Assembly: GCA_030248215.1 (NCBI GenBank)
Contig: JASANG010002520.1
Coordinates: 1-64,000, forward strand
Reading direction: 5' to 3'
Source: Enoplolaimus lenunculus
Taxonomy: Eukaryota > Nematoda > Enoplea > Enoplida > Thoracostomopsidae
DNA length: 64,000 nucleotides
Positions 12,401 to 24,900 of the stretch are shown piece after piece. Both the position numbers and the translations under genes were made by a program. Position 1 is the first letter of the stretch, and every line of letters starts with the position of its first letter. Under the pieces are notes generated by a model, which saw nothing but the letters and a program-made list of their open reading frames with translations, was not told the DNA's origin and searched no databases.

Positions 12401-12917
12401 TTTTCAGCGTCCAGTCCTCGGTATCTACGGCTCGAAAGATCGCAAAGCGAAATCCCTTTTGGAAAAGTTGAATCCAGTCCGTAATGCGAAATTTGTAGAA
12501 ATTCCAGACGTTCGGCGTGAATTTTTTCAAGACACAAAGGCACCTGAAGACAACGCAGCCATTCAAATGATGATTGACGAAATGATAAAATTTTTGGACG
12601 ATCAAGATCTAAAAGTTGACGGAATTCCTGAACAAGTCCGCGAATGTGGCGAAAAAGCATCAAAAGAAGAAGCCAACAACGACGAAAAATCGAAGGAAAA
12701 ATCAAACAGTGGAACAAACGAACAACAACAACAACGACGACGCACCAGCGGCGGAAATGGAAGGCGAAGTAGCAGAACCAGAAACCGCGATCGATTTATA
12801 ACCAATCCATTGGATACGTTTAGCAGCGGAAGCTCCCGACGCCGACTCAGCTCCACTGCTAAACAGACTGCCACCCTAGACAGCTGTTTAGCTGAGTGTA
12901 GCAAAAAGTGCCAATAA
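9472..12917 (+). CDS. Secreted ABHD14-like alpha/beta-hydrolase fold protein, probably non-catalytic
   Basis: Exons are 9472-9594, 10759-10921, 11650-11900 and 12408-12917, with GT/AG borders and matching phases, giving about 348 residues. Residues 1-18 (MKYLVFLLILCLTPVSWS) form a signal peptide, so the product is probably secreted or luminal. Exon 2 has the hydrolase core: VLLFHDYYDNSTLWD (HG-like loop) and AMDFPG. Exon 3 has AVLVTPVYAVKYG, aligned with the ABHD14/CIB nucleophile strand LVSPSLSGHY, followed by GLVLISPKT. Exon 4 has LGIYGSKD, which keeps the acid-loop aspartate. The serine nucleophile is replaced and the histidine loop (normally NAGH) reads PDVRREFF, so two of the three catalytic residues appear lost. 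A basic QQQQRRR tail ends with CLAECSKKC. The ABHD14 family assignment rests on alignment from memory; substrate and role are unknown. Confidence 0.85.
9635..9901 (+). mobile_element. hAT-like MITE, family T, copy T2, with exact 8-bp target duplication
   Basis: It lies in intron 1 of the hydrolase gene. The exact octamer ATCTTTTC flanks both ends (9627-9634 and 9902-9909). The element runs from AGCCCATGTAGAGATCAG to TTACATTGGCC and holds three blocks of CTTAGG/TTTAGG units separated by GAATATGCTCATTC-type spacers. This copy shows most clearly that the family makes 8-bp duplications. Confidence 0.9.
10090..10299. mobile_element. hAT-like MITE, family C (TTAGGC-bearing, GTTACTTTAAGGGG ends)
   Basis: It lies in intron 1 of the hydrolase gene. 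The ends are GGCCAATGTTACTTTAAGG and the inverted CCTTAAAGTAAA...ATGGGCC. The interior has CCTAAG units on the + strand. The flanks GTATTTTG and GTTTTTTT match at six of eight positions. It shares the GGCC-ATGT terminus and telomere-type interior with family T but has a different subterminal sequence. Confidence 0.8.
11215..11484 (+). mobile_element. piggyBac-like MITE (family P) carrying a tRNA-like cassette
   Basis: TTAA occurs at both ends (11215-11218 and 11481-11484). The left end is TTAACCCCTCCTCACATTG and the right end ATGTGATAAAGGGTTAA, so the termini are inverted CCCTTTCTCACAT-type repeats, as expected for TTAA-targeting elements. Inside, about 11368-11440 looks like a Pol III promoter: box A TAGCTGAGTGGTGATGG, then box B GTTCGAATCC. 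The tRNA acceptor stem is not paired. It lies in intron 2 of the hydrolase gene. Related copies are at 32180 and 43000. Confidence 0.85.
12010..12180 (-). mobile_element. tRNA-headed SINE (family S1), degenerate copy
   Basis: Read on the minus strand, it begins GGCGGACCGCGTGGCGCAG (box A-like), continues through AGTTCGAAATC (box B-like), and ends in a non-tRNA tail resembling TCTAGCTATTTAATAATAA and GTCTGAAGTCTCGGTTC. The same head and tail recur at 53022-53165. It lies in intron 3 of the hydrolase gene. Confidence 0.75.
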
Positions 12918-15003
12918 GCGCATTGTGCTGCGGTATTTGATTTCCTGTTAGCGATAAATTTTCTAATTTGAAATTTGTCGACTGCACCACGTCACCATCC
13001 ATACTATAAATTTGACCGACTCCTTTATAGATTAGCTAGACAACAAAAAAGGTGAAATTTCATGGTTGGACTCCAGTAAAACTATTTCAAAGTTTGAAAT
13101 TTCCCTTAAACTGTATTTGTAATTGGTGTTGTTCTAACGAATGTCGTGAATTTTTTATAATTGTCAAACTTGTATTTTTCAACTGGTCAGACACTTTTTA
13201 AAATAACAGACCCGGTACAATTGTTGTATTTGGTTTTCTTTGACAGTTTTATCCCAATGAACTTTTATTTGCTACTGCCTCGTACGGCGCCAAAGATAAC
13301 AAAACGAGCTATTTAAACAGAATGTCATTTCTTTCGTTCTACGTCCTTTCTATTTATTTACGTTATATATTAAATTTTATTTTTACTTGCTTTATACTTG
13401 CAACCCCAACGTAAAAATAACACCTACTTTGACCAGAAACGGTATCCGGTTACACCAAGCTACCATAAAACGCTAAGTTAATAACACACTTTTTCGAAAC
13501 GACTCCTATCTGCTCGAGAACAATAACAATCAAACCGTTTTACTTAAAATACAACCAGAATGCACTGACAATTGCCAAAAAGCCTACAATCGGTAAACTA
13601 CATTAAGATAACTTAACTTTGCACGGAGCAAAAACTATTAAACTGGAAAAACAGGTTAGCTCACCACTATTTGAAATAAGGAAACCTAAAGTTTGTAATT
13701 TTTAAACTAAATGACAGAAGATATCACTTTTAGGTGATTTTTACGTGAGACCAATGGAGCGGTAATCGCCTTTAGATTAATCTTTACCCTAAATCTCTTA
13801 CTTTTGAGTTTTTCTTACGAGCAGGCTATACGCAAATGTTACTCCTCTAAAAGTAACATAGAACCGAACTTAATATAATATCAAATCCTTCAGACAAACG
13901 AACTCTAATCATTGACCCAATAACACAAACTATTAACAAAAATCAGATATGTTGATATGCAAACATACGGATAACTAAAGACTCACCAACGATGTTTCCT
14001 AATTTAAGAGTTCATTCTTTTACTCTGCACTTTTTTGCATCTCCCATACGGAAAACTACACCCCTCCTCACATTGGGAAATTTTGCTTCATGGGTTGTCA
14101 AGAACTACCACCCCCTGAACCTCTCGCTAGTTCACGGGAACCAAATTAGGATGGGAGGCTGTTGCCCCTCAAATCCATCAGACTAAACAACTTATTACTA
14201 AACACTTACATATCAGATTAAATAGCTTTAAAGCTGTGTTTTTGCGGCATAATATAAGAACCGTTAATAGTGCTGGTGGCTTGGGAAGCGCCAGTACCTA
14301 TCCTGCTTCAAGACCCTAGAACTTGCAGGGAGAACAGTGTGACGGCAGACTTAATTGAAAACAAACGAGTACCCCTGCTACACAAACTGTTACTGTGCCG
14401 TTGAATTATAGAACGTTAATACTGTACTTGCAAAATACCTGAAAAAACCCACCCACATTTCAGCTGTGTGGGGGGGTGAGTCAAAAAAGTGTGCATTTAC
14501 CCATATACAACCCCTGTAACATTTTTAACTGCTTAAGCTAAGTACAAAATTTCGTACGCAACGTCAAATAGAAACGTTTAACTCAAAACATCGCATAACC
14601 GCAAATAAACATTGCACAATATCGCTTGTTCAACAGCAATATATATGCAATGCATTTTAAGCAATAATTGCTGCTAAAATACACAATCACAATCATCTAT
14701 AGTTGCATACGCACTGCATAACTAATGACCACTTTTAAATTTCTTAAACACTTCCTGTCCACGTTAAAACTATCGAATAAAAATTTTAACTAAACTTCTC
14801 AGTTTGATTGACAAAATAATACAAAAATCGTCCAAAACTTTCAAGCAACCAGCAGTTCACATCCGTTTGTCTCCGTAGTCCATATCTCGAGTGTTGAACT
14901 TTTTAAAAATTGAAATTTAAACAAACTTGATATATCAAGAACAATACAAATCGTACCATTTATAGGAGGAAGATGCGGTTGGCCAATTTCAACCAACGTA
15001 TAC

Positions 15004-15161
15004 ATCAGGAGCGAACCGTATTTCAACGGGACTTGAATGCAGGAAACTTAAGCTTTTGACTAATTTTTTTGCTTTGTCAAACGCTTCGCCTTATCGTTTC
15101 GCTTTAGGCTTACGAATATGCTTATACGATTGTAACGACCCGGATCGGTACATTGGCTCAA
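15004..15161 (+). mobile_element. Truncated family T element
   Basis: It begins within the CAGGAGCGAACCG segment (family consensus CAGGGGCGGAACG), passes AAACTTAAGCTTTTGACTAA and CTTTAGGCTTACGAATATGC, and ends CGGTACATTGGC. The left GGCC end is missing. Confidence 0.65.
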
Positions 15162-16000
15162 ATTTCTATGCATTTTTTAACAAAAATCGTACTCAAACTG
15201 TTTTTGTTACTATTGATGCGTAAAGAAAAAAACTAAAAACAACGTTCAAAAATCATTAATTAAGGTCACGAATCCGTTACAATACACCTGATCAATGCTT
15301 CAATGACATACAATTGGTTTATTTTACAGTTCACAACAAAAACACTGGGTTCAGATGAAAAACCAAAGTACTAACGACACCTCCTATTAGCCATTAACGT
15401 ACCAATCACTGCTAACTTACGGTAAAAACTTTAACGAGAATATGCGTTATTTCTTTCTAGTTTAACTCATAACTCCATTTAATTTTTATTTTTATATTAT
15501 ATTTTCAGAAAAACAATAATAGTGTCACATGTGCTAAAAATGGTTTATCTAATTAAGTCAATTATATTTATTAGCGTGAAAATACATACTTAACCCATTC
15601 TCACGTAATTTTATTAATTTCGTTTAACATCGAATTTCCAGCTAACATTTGAACAGCAGACTCTCAAGTAGAACGCAATAATAACGATTAATCATACGTG
15701 ACTATTTACACTACCGAGCATGACGGGACTCTCTCATTCCTTGCCAATATTTCGTACTGATTATACGCGTAAATTGCTGAACACTGGCAACAGTTTGATA
15801 AATCAACATAAACAACCACGGAACCAATCCAAATCAAACGAATACAAATCGAATACAATACAAAAATTTCAACTTATAATATCAAAAACATAATTATGTA
15901 TATATGTATGCATAACAATTAAAAGCAACGCAAACATAACTGACAAACGACCCGACAAAATGCAATATCAGGGACAAAGAAGAGATTTCATACGTTGCAA

Positions 16001-16147
16001 TATATAACTACGTAACGATTTTCAGCAGCCCTCAATATTATACAAAAACGATGGAAAGTAAAAACATCACCAAAAATAAACTTTAAAAAAAAAAAAAATA
16101 TATAACTACGTAACGATTTTCAGCAGCCCTCAATATTATACAAAAAC
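16001..16147. repeat. Two direct copies of a 48-base block
   Basis: The block starting TATATAACTACGTAACG and ending CTCAATATTATACAAAAAC occurs at about 16002-16049 and again at about 16100-16147, virtually identical. The copies are separated by about 50 bases that include a poly-A run, indicating a recent local duplication with a period of about 98. Confidence 0.9.
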
Positions 16148-17370
16148 ATGAATAAAAAAATATCAAAACAACAGAGACTAGAACAAATCAAAGTGCGTCC
16201 GAGTATACCGACAAACAATCATTGCCAGCAAAGTGTAAATAGGTACTTAAATTTACGAAATGGCATACCCAGGGTGTTTGTCGCATACAGCTGAACACAT
16301 CCATGGACATTAGTGATGTGCCGAGATTCTTATTTTGAAACTTTACCGATACCGACACCATTTTTCGCAACAAATATAAATTTCAAATTTTCGCTCAAGC
16401 AAAAAAATGTATACAAACACTATCACCAAATGTAGACGTTATTGACCAAAAACCACGCTATTAATCTGACCAAATTTCAATTTCTCAGTTATCAAAGTCA
16501 CTCAACCGATTCATAAAACAAAAAACAAAATTCCTACTGCATATAGAATATTATATTCTCATACAAAAACACAATATCTGTTATATTCATACAACCGATT
16601 ATCATATTCCAAATGAGTAATCACAAACGTTTTGGCACGGCGCCAACACCCAGCCACAAACCAAAACAAACATCGTATATCAGCACGGATGGATGATGTC
16701 CGTATAAAACCGAGACTAAATGATCTCGGTCTAAGATAAATTTGAGCGGTAGCCGAGACCAATTTTTCGAGTTTACAACACACAATTAAGTGAGGTTTCT
16801 GACAATTATTTTATTAAATTTTCTCGGTGATTTGGTAGTGCGACGAATTTGAATCCAGTGTAACAAACAAGAGCTTGTCAGTAAATTTAGTTTTTTTGTA
16901 ACTAATGGAGGTACTATTTTTCATAGGATAGTTCTAAAAATTTTCAAATTTTGCTGATCATTGATCATTTGGTTTAGGAATATTGGTCTCGGTTCGCAAA
17001 CCTATGTACCAAGGCTCATAAAGTGAGATCGAAACCAGAGACTTAGACTCGCATCCCTGTATATGAGCGTTGCTCCCACTGCCGTAATTCAAATGCCACC
17101 ACCTAACAAAAATATTGCTTTAAAACCCCTGAGGTTTTGCGACCAGTCGCTGAAAATTCAGCCAGAACACCTTTCCCAACGTCATTCCATGTGTCCCGTC
17201 ATTCTATTTTCGCCCATGTTGACATAGCAACGTAGAATGCATAGCTAGTTGTTTGACACCACTCGCAACGCTAACACGAGTAAATGGTACTACTTTCTCG
17301 TCCATTACGCTCCGACGCTTATTACCATCGACCCCTCTAGAATTCTCAATACCACAGGGGCAGACAGGAT

Positions 17371-17376
17371 TTTATT
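17371..17376 (-). promoter_or_regulatory. Candidate polyadenylation signal for MOB3
   Basis: AATAAA on the minus strand, about 140 bases downstream of the MOB3 stop codon at 17516-17518. Confidence 0.5.
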
Positions 17377-17515
17377 TTATTTCGAGAGAAAACAACCTCA
17401 GTTGAAAGGACGATGCAGCAAGTTATACTAAAGCATGTAGACTTGCCTTTTTTGTAATCTGCAAAAATTTCGGGACGAACGACTCTCTGTCCTCCGTTGG
17501 ATTTGCCCCTGTATA

Positions 17516-20500
17516 CTAAAGACGTCTATTGTTTGCCCTGCGGTTTGCATATTGCTCTCCGAGCAGCTTTTGAGTCATATCGTCCTGGAAAACAAAAAAT
17601 TCAATATGAAGGACCCATGGTAAAATTTTGCAATTATACTTTAAGTAAAAATAAATAATACTTGAGCCAATAATTTTACATTTTATGACGAAAAACAAGA
17701 AAAGCAAGCAATAAAAGAAACAATGAATGCGCATTAACTGACCCTTTGATGTAAACGTAGTAAACAAACAAACAAACAAGCAAACAAACAAACGACCGAA
17801 CAAAAACACCAGAACATTGGACTTCTATTTCTTAATCACTTTTGTTTACGCCTCTGTCTGCTGCTATAGTAATTTTAAAAACTTAACACTTGGTAAAAAA
17901 AGTCAAGATAAGACAAAAACGAGACAAACATCACTGCATACCAAAGGCTCAAGCTCTTTCTGATCAACCAGTTTATGTTCGATGACAAAGAAATAAAAAT
18001 GCTTGTAGCACGTGTTCACGTGTGCTTCCTGAAATCAAAACCAAAATTTTCAACATAAAATATACAACGTATTACATATATACAGTTTGAAAAGGCCTCT
18101 AGCATGTGAATCTGAAGTTCCAAAGGGCACACTATTAATAACTACTAACACCGAATATTATAAAATCAAACCCATGTGGTTGATAATTTCTCACCATGCG
18201 CTTTAATAGATTCCTTTCAATTCAACTGACTAAGAAAACGCAGCTACTCCAGTTGTACTAAAAATCAGCAAAAATAGGCAAGGCTGGACTAAGAAGCTAG
18301 GATACTCACAGCATCAATTTCAACAACGTGCTGAAAATGGTGAATGTAGACGTGAACAAAAACACGAAACAGTCGCGTCATTATTTTGCGGCAAATTGTC
18401 ATAAAATTGCGTGGAAATGGAATCGCTGAATAATAAACCACGAATTAAAAACAACACAATATTTAGATTGAGTGCAAACCCTTGAAGACTATTTTAAATA
18501 AGATTGACAGATATCTCAAAAATATTTCTAGATACATTGTCGACATCCAAAAGTTAAATAATTTTAATTTTAAAACTACAATTTTTGACATGATTTCAGT
18601 TTTTCATCCAAATAAAGCAAATTTCCGGTCATTAGATTCAAAATAGTAATTTTAAGGTACAATACTTAAATACGCAGTATTGTTAATAAAATTTTATAAA
18701 ATTCAAACAAACCAATGAGAACTCAGTCGCAATCGACCTAAAAAGAATTTCCAGCCATTTATGCCCGTGCTGCAATGATAAACTGAATCTATTAAATTTT
18801 GAAGAGTTTTGACATTTTTCGAACTAAGTTTTTCACATTGCTGAATACATCGCATTCTATATTTTACAACATAATTTAAGAAAAACACTACGTATGTTTT
18901 CAGGGTTTTTCGATCGTTCTTTATTCAGAGGCACGACTAGCAGAATTGCCCTGGGGCATGATTCAGCGCTAATCCCAACCTTGGCCAATGGATATTATTT
19001 CCAAACTAATGCATTCCGTTTTGTCTAAACAGTCACTTACTGCTAGATAAATATGTTTTTGTTGCAAACTGACACGCTGACTCGAAACGATATCAATAAT
19101 ACAAGTACACGCTATAAAGTTTTTGCATGACCGATTATCCTGTTGTTCAGGACGCATCGAGTCAACTAATGATTGAATTCAATATTAGACTTCGATTAGG
19201 CCCCGGCATAGTAAGTGTTGGCCGGCCCTTAGGCACGGGGCAACTCATATGCATACCTAACCCATCCAATCATATCAGTACAAGCGCACATACCGGCACC
19301 TGAAGAAATCAATCTTAAGCCAAAACATACCAACATCAACAGGGAAATACGATTCATCGTTAATGATAGATTCGACCCAATCCATGAGTAATGCAATATA
19401 TTGTGGTGCAGGCAGAGACGTTGGCTTCTTGTAGCGGTCATTATCCTGCCATCGATATTCATACCTGAAACGCGACACGTTAGAAAAACACCTAGAACAG
19501 TGTAGGGTGCGACAGGATATCCGGCTATGGCAAAAAAATTTACATCTGACTTCGGTATTGTTACTTGCCGGATGTTTTTTAAAAATTTCAAAAAATTGAA
19601 ACCATCGTTTGTATTTATGCCAACTGCAATGGATCCGGTTGACTTACCTTAACATATTTTTGGCCCATGCATGTGTTGTAGATGTATGCATATCCCCGTA
19701 TACGTTCACAATCGTTATTATATTAGAATAACGCTGGAAGACTCGATAAAAATCACCAGTGCTGTTTTAGTGGCGTAATAGTATCTGAGAGTAAGCCTAA
19801 ACTTCCACGTAAACTTAAGTCTAAACTTAAATCTAAGCTTAAGCAAGAATAACCTTCACCACTTTGTTGGAATACCTAAGAAAAATTGGATGAGCCCGAC
19901 AAATATTGCAACTGAACACAACGCTACAAAAACATGCTATAGAAGAATAGAGTCGTTGTTAAAGTGTTATAAATACATCAGCTAAGATGTTAAGAATTGT
20001 CACGTAAACACTTCGGATACCTTAGACCATGGAAGAAATAATTGTTAGCTACGTTCTGATATTTGATTGCACTCTCCACACATAATTAACATATATAAGT
20101 ATATCTTAAATCGGAATAAGATTTGATTTTCTTCTGGAACAACAGGAACAAATTTAACGAAAATCTTGCTACTGCATCTCAACAAGTATATAAATTATAG
20201 CTGAATTCCCCTATTAGTGCTTATATACAAAATGCGAAACTACTTCTGTAACTTATCAAAACTGTCATCATTTATTACTAATTACCTAAACATTTTCGCC
20301 ACATAAACTAACCTAGGGCCTCCGGACATCTTCGGACAACTCAGTTCAGTACATGAATCACAAATGGTTCCGTACAGCAAATTAATTCGATTAAAGAAGT
20401 CGACTACTAAAAATAAAAACAGAAAAATAATTATACACAACATAAATGTGCTATCTTGCTAGTTATTCTTCAGTGAATACGGCACCTGAAAAACCCAAGA

Positions 20501-20800
20501 ACGGAACCAATAAATGAACAGTTTGAACAAAATAATAACTGTATCGAAGCAAATGCACCTGTTAGTTTCAAACTACAGTAAAGTTAACATTTGTTGACTG
20601 AATGTAGAAATCCCGATTATAACGCTTAATATTTATCAAATAACATTACCATGCACTGCAATCCAATCATCTTTGTTTTCACCCGGCGGAAGCACCACTG
20701 CGCTTCGCATATCGAGTCCCGTATGCAAACTCGCTTCTGCTCGTTTGTGAAGTGAATATCTCATTGTTCCGACCTCGAATTTCTTTTTTGGCCGAAATGT
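17516..20800 (-). CDS. MOB3: MOB kinase activator, MOB3 family (first coding exon not found)
   Basis: Exons in transcript order are 20800-20650, 20406-20313, 19464-19331, 18425-18310, 18028-17942 and 17584-17516. All have GT/AG borders, and phases join perfectly to give 216 residues. The first exon found opens [20 protein letters not shown], which lies about 13 residues into MOB3, so a short ATG exon must lie upstream (20801-21900), where I could not place it. [14 protein letters not shown] and [13 protein letters not shown] are diagnostic of MOB3 rather than MOB1 or MOB2. The zinc-site residues are present: two cysteines in [11 protein letters not shown] and two histidines in [13 protein letters not shown] proteins are small adaptors that bind NDR/LATS or MST kinases; for MOB3, inhibition of MST1 has been reported in mammals. 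The C-terminus after LEPL ([19 protein letters not shown]) is diverged and basic. The gene is divergent from TARS. Confidence 0.93.
19784..19870 (-). repeat. Fragment of a TTAGGC-bearing element
   Basis: A short run of AAGCCTAAAC/AACTTAAGTCTAA-type units lies in a MOB3 intron. It resembles the interior of family T/C without recognisable ends. Confidence 0.45.
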
Positions 20801-21938
20801 CTATAACAATAGAGTGTAGCAAAAATGAAGTGATATCCACGATATTTACAATATATTTGGCACGCTTTACCTTGAAAACAGAAACATATTGTTGTCTAAA
20901 ACAACAACACACATTAATAGATGTACGATTTAAAATCGGCAAAATCGAAATGGATTTGAGACGAATGATTTATCTGGATTGGTGATAAATACAACTGTAT
21001 TTATGCAACTTATTAATAGCACACACTACGTATTATACCCATACATTGGCTAAACCAACATTCGCATGCACAATGAAACTAATTTATAACAAACCTTGTG
21101 CTTGTTAACATGTAAAAATTCGAGAAAGGAAGCCATTTGAAGTCACAATAAACTACCAGTTTTACTGTAGCGTATTCAATACACCCTGAAACAATGAGTG
21201 ATACCTATACAATGCCCTTCAGACAAAACGTCATTAGTATAATGGACACCCGACTTCTGCTAGCTATGCAGTTTAAAAGAAAAATTATAGTTCATGTGAT
21301 TCTCCACGAAACACAAGTTCGCAGCCAGCTCAACATGCCGAAAAGACCACAATAATAATTAAAAAAACGTAATGCTCACTTTCGAAGATCAACAGTTTAA
21401 GCAATGGTTTCACCTTTGGTTACGTGACAATTAAAACATGTTCTTAAATTTCTAAAACATGGTGCAGAAATATGTTTTGCTCAAGTAACCAACACATCTA
21501 TTCCTAATATTGATTCATTATTGGATAATTGTTCCGTACGGTTTTCTTATTTGGTTTTGGTATAACATATACGATTTTCGTTTTGTTACAATCCAACGTT
21601 TATGTTGATATGATTTACTCGGATAATCATATAGCTAGTCCAACATTTGCTTAATATTATGTAAGTTGCTGATGTAAGTGTTTATCGATTTCTCCGACAG
21701 TGATGCATTCGGACCAGTAATTCCTTTAACAGTATCTAACGAAGCTATCCGATACATCTTTTGACCATTATCATTAGTCACTGATTAGTTAAGGATGTTT
21801 TCAGGTTTAGTTATTTTTCGTGCATACTAAATTTCGTTAACTAAAATCCTGGGCGGTCTTTCTAAAAATTTGTTCGGCGTACAATTTACAACTACATTCC
21901 GTCAGCTATCAAATTTCCTGGCAAACAGAGCGTTGACA
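20801..21938. promoter_or_regulatory. Shared upstream region of MOB3 and TARS
   Basis: About 1.1 kb separates the divergent MOB3 and TARS coding regions. It should contain the missing MOB3 start exon, both promoters and the TARS 5' leader. A good acceptor (GATGTTTTCAG, ending near 21805) precedes the TARS start and has no ATG between it and 21939. It could be a 5'UTR splice or spliced-leader site. No other element is recognised. Confidence 0.4.
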
Positions 21939-24900
21939 ATGGCTCCGACGGAAGCTGAGAAACCGTGCGCGAAGGTGCCCAGCGAGTTGTCACCGTGGCC
22001 TGAGTTTATTCAAGATCGATTGAAATTATGGGACAAGTTTATGGCGAGGTATCGGGCTGAAATCGCTGCAAAATCTCCAGAACCAATTAAGATTATTCTT
22101 CCTGACGAAACAATTGTGAATGGAGAAAGTTGGCGAACAACCCCATTTCAGGTAGTTTAATGTGATCCGATGTTGTATATGGGAAAACGGCTAATGAGAA
22201 GCCAGAAAACGCAGAGGAACCACGATACGTCCTTAACATACTGTCATAACTAATGGTATGCCAATACCAAAACTTTTGCTGATATCGATACCGATTATTT
22301 TTAAAATATGCCGACTCTGGTTCTGGTTTCAATAAGGCTTAAAGAACAGATAGGATACAACATTACATCATTATGCGAAGACTTACACTTAATCACCATA
22401 AACGATTATAATTTTATGAGAACGGTTGAGTATCTGGTGCGCGAACTAAACATCGTTTCTCTTTGCTCGAAAGCTGTTTAAACAAAAAGATAGGCATCAA
22501 GTGCCAGCGTGGTTAATATGTGTTGAAATTGTTTAAATGAAACATTATAAAACCTCCTTATTGCTACTTTCCAGGTGGCTCAAGGCATTAGTAAATCGCT
22601 TGCAAACGTAACTGTGATATCAAAGGTCAACGGAGAGTTGTGGGATTTGGATCGACCGCTTGAAGGCGATTGTTCACTAGCATTAATTAAATTCGACTCC
22701 GATGAAGGGAAACAAGTCTACTGGCACTCTTCCGCCCATATTTTGGGCGAAGGTATGTATACGTTTTTGTCTGTAAATGTGTTGGAAGGCAGAATGAGGG
22801 TGCGATCGGATATTAATTTACTGGATACCGTAGCCGGATCATGTATTCTTTACTGGAACCCGATATTAAACGGATATAGCTTTAAGCTTGTGCGCTGCAG
22901 GATGTATATGTTTAATTTGAGTCACGCTGAACTATTTCTTAACTGAGTTACAATTATTAGGTTGGATTTTGCGTTTTCAGTTTATACCGGTTACGGAATC
23001 GGTATTACGCCTGATATTAAAGCAGAACCGAATATCCGATCGCTTTCTTGGTGAATTTATTCACTCCGGCTTTTGCTATTATTTACTGATAAATTAAGAA
23101 AGGTATATTGACATATTATGTTTGGTTAGTTGGCAGTATATGCAACCGTGTTCTCCAATTTTTGCAGCTGTTAAGGCAGATGTTTCTTAATTAAAATTGT
23201 TTTATTTCAGCTCTGGAACGGTTTTACGGCGGACATTTATGTTATGGCCCACCAATCGAGAATGGATTCTATTACGATATGTTTATGCCTGACGGTAGCA
23301 CAGTCAAACATGAAGATTTCACTGCGTTGGATGCGATATTCAAATGCGCAACAAAGGATGCGCAGCGTTTTGAACGACTAGAATTATCTAAAGCTGAGCT
23401 TTTGGAACTGTTCAAGTACAATGAGTTTAAAGTTAGTTTGTTTGCTTTTTTCTAATTTCGGTTCAAAGTAATTTTAAGTGCGAGCGAACAAAATGTTGCT
23501 GTCTTGATACAAATTATTGATATATATCTATACAATGTTATGGTTTGTATATATCTATACAATGTTATGGTTTGGTCTAATTTGGTGACTTGTCTATTTG
23601 ACATGAACTAGGGATGTACCGATACCAATATTTTAGCGGATGCCGATATCGATAACGGTTCTTATTTTGAAATTTTGCCGGCCGAACAAGCTGATACCAG
23701 TATCGATTTTAACTTTAATACACCATGCTTAGTAAACAGATAAAATACTACACATGTGAAGACTTAAACCCTAACCATAATAAACGGTCAAATTTTATAA
23801 GAACGGTGTATTTCAATTAATTTTTTCAAACACAAACGCAAAAGAGATAACAGTTTGTCTGACCAGATACTCTGATATGAGCCCAGAAATGAAATTGATG
23901 GCATTCCAACAAACTGTTAAGTGCAAAAAGTATCGGCAAAAATCGGCCATTTTTTGCATATAAATATATATTATTTGTAGAATAGTCGGTCAAGCTTAAC
24001 TTATATAAGTTTTGATTTCTGGAACAAAACTTTTTGGGGATATGACGTATTTCCAGTGATAAGTTTTTATTTCTAGATACGGATAATCAATGAAAAAGTA
24101 AAAACACCAAAGACAACTGCGTACCGTTGCGGCCCATTAATTGATTTGTGTCGTGGACCTCATGTGAGACATACTGGGAAAATTAAGGTCAGTGCGTTTC
24201 GTCAAGTCAGTGTCATACAAGATTAATTACACAAATGGTATAGGGCTACTACTTGGTCCTGGTTGATTCTGCAATGAAATATCAGAAATTCCGTTATTTT
24301 TATGGTCATACTTGCGTAGTTGTAAAAAATCACTTGAAAATCATTCAGCTGTTAAATTTTTAGAAGGAAAGCCCAGCGAATATTTGCATGTCTAAATCGT
24401 ATTGGTACAAATATAGAACAATATTTTCATTTTTTATGGTTTAGTATTTGTTTTTCGTTTCCGCTATTTTGATCACTACATACGTACGTACTTGTCTTCA
24501 CTATTTTTACTGTATACGGCACCATCCTCGACTTTGTTTTTGAGGATCAGAAAATAATCGTAATTTGCCTCATTTAACTGTGTCATTCGTACTTTCAAGG
24601 CATGGTCTATTCTGAAATCGTCTGCAGCATTCTGGGAAGGAAACGCTGACGCAGAATCTCTTCAACGCGTCTACGGGATTTCGTTTCCGGATCCAAAAGA
24701 ACTCAAAGAATGGCATCGGTTTCAAGAAGAAGCGGCCGCTCGAGATCATAGGAAAATTGGTTAGTAGATAATGTACATATATATCTGCAGGGAGCAACCG
24801 AATATCCGATTCTGGTTTATCTTGTAAACAGCTGCCATGAGGATCCAGTGCCGAAATATCATAAAACTTCTCTTTATATGTGGAAATATACATTTTACTG

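Larger units (their letters stand above)
12918..17515. other. Spacer between the hydrolase gene and MOB3
   Basis: No gene recognised. An ATTAAA at about 13368 could serve the hydrolase transcript. A truncated family T element sits at about 15004-15161, a duplicated 48-base block at 16001-16147, and an AATAAA on the minus strand (17371-17376) probably ends the MOB3 transcript. The remaining sequence is AT-rich and without coding signal. Confidence 0.65.

Noticed and set aside
12337-12904. Minus-strand frames opposite the last hydrolase exon
   Set aside because: They are shadow frames of the conserved plus-strand exon.
19229-19591. 120-residue minus-strand frame overlapping MOB3
   Set aside because: It is a different frame from the conserved YEYRWQD exon and has no similarity of its own.
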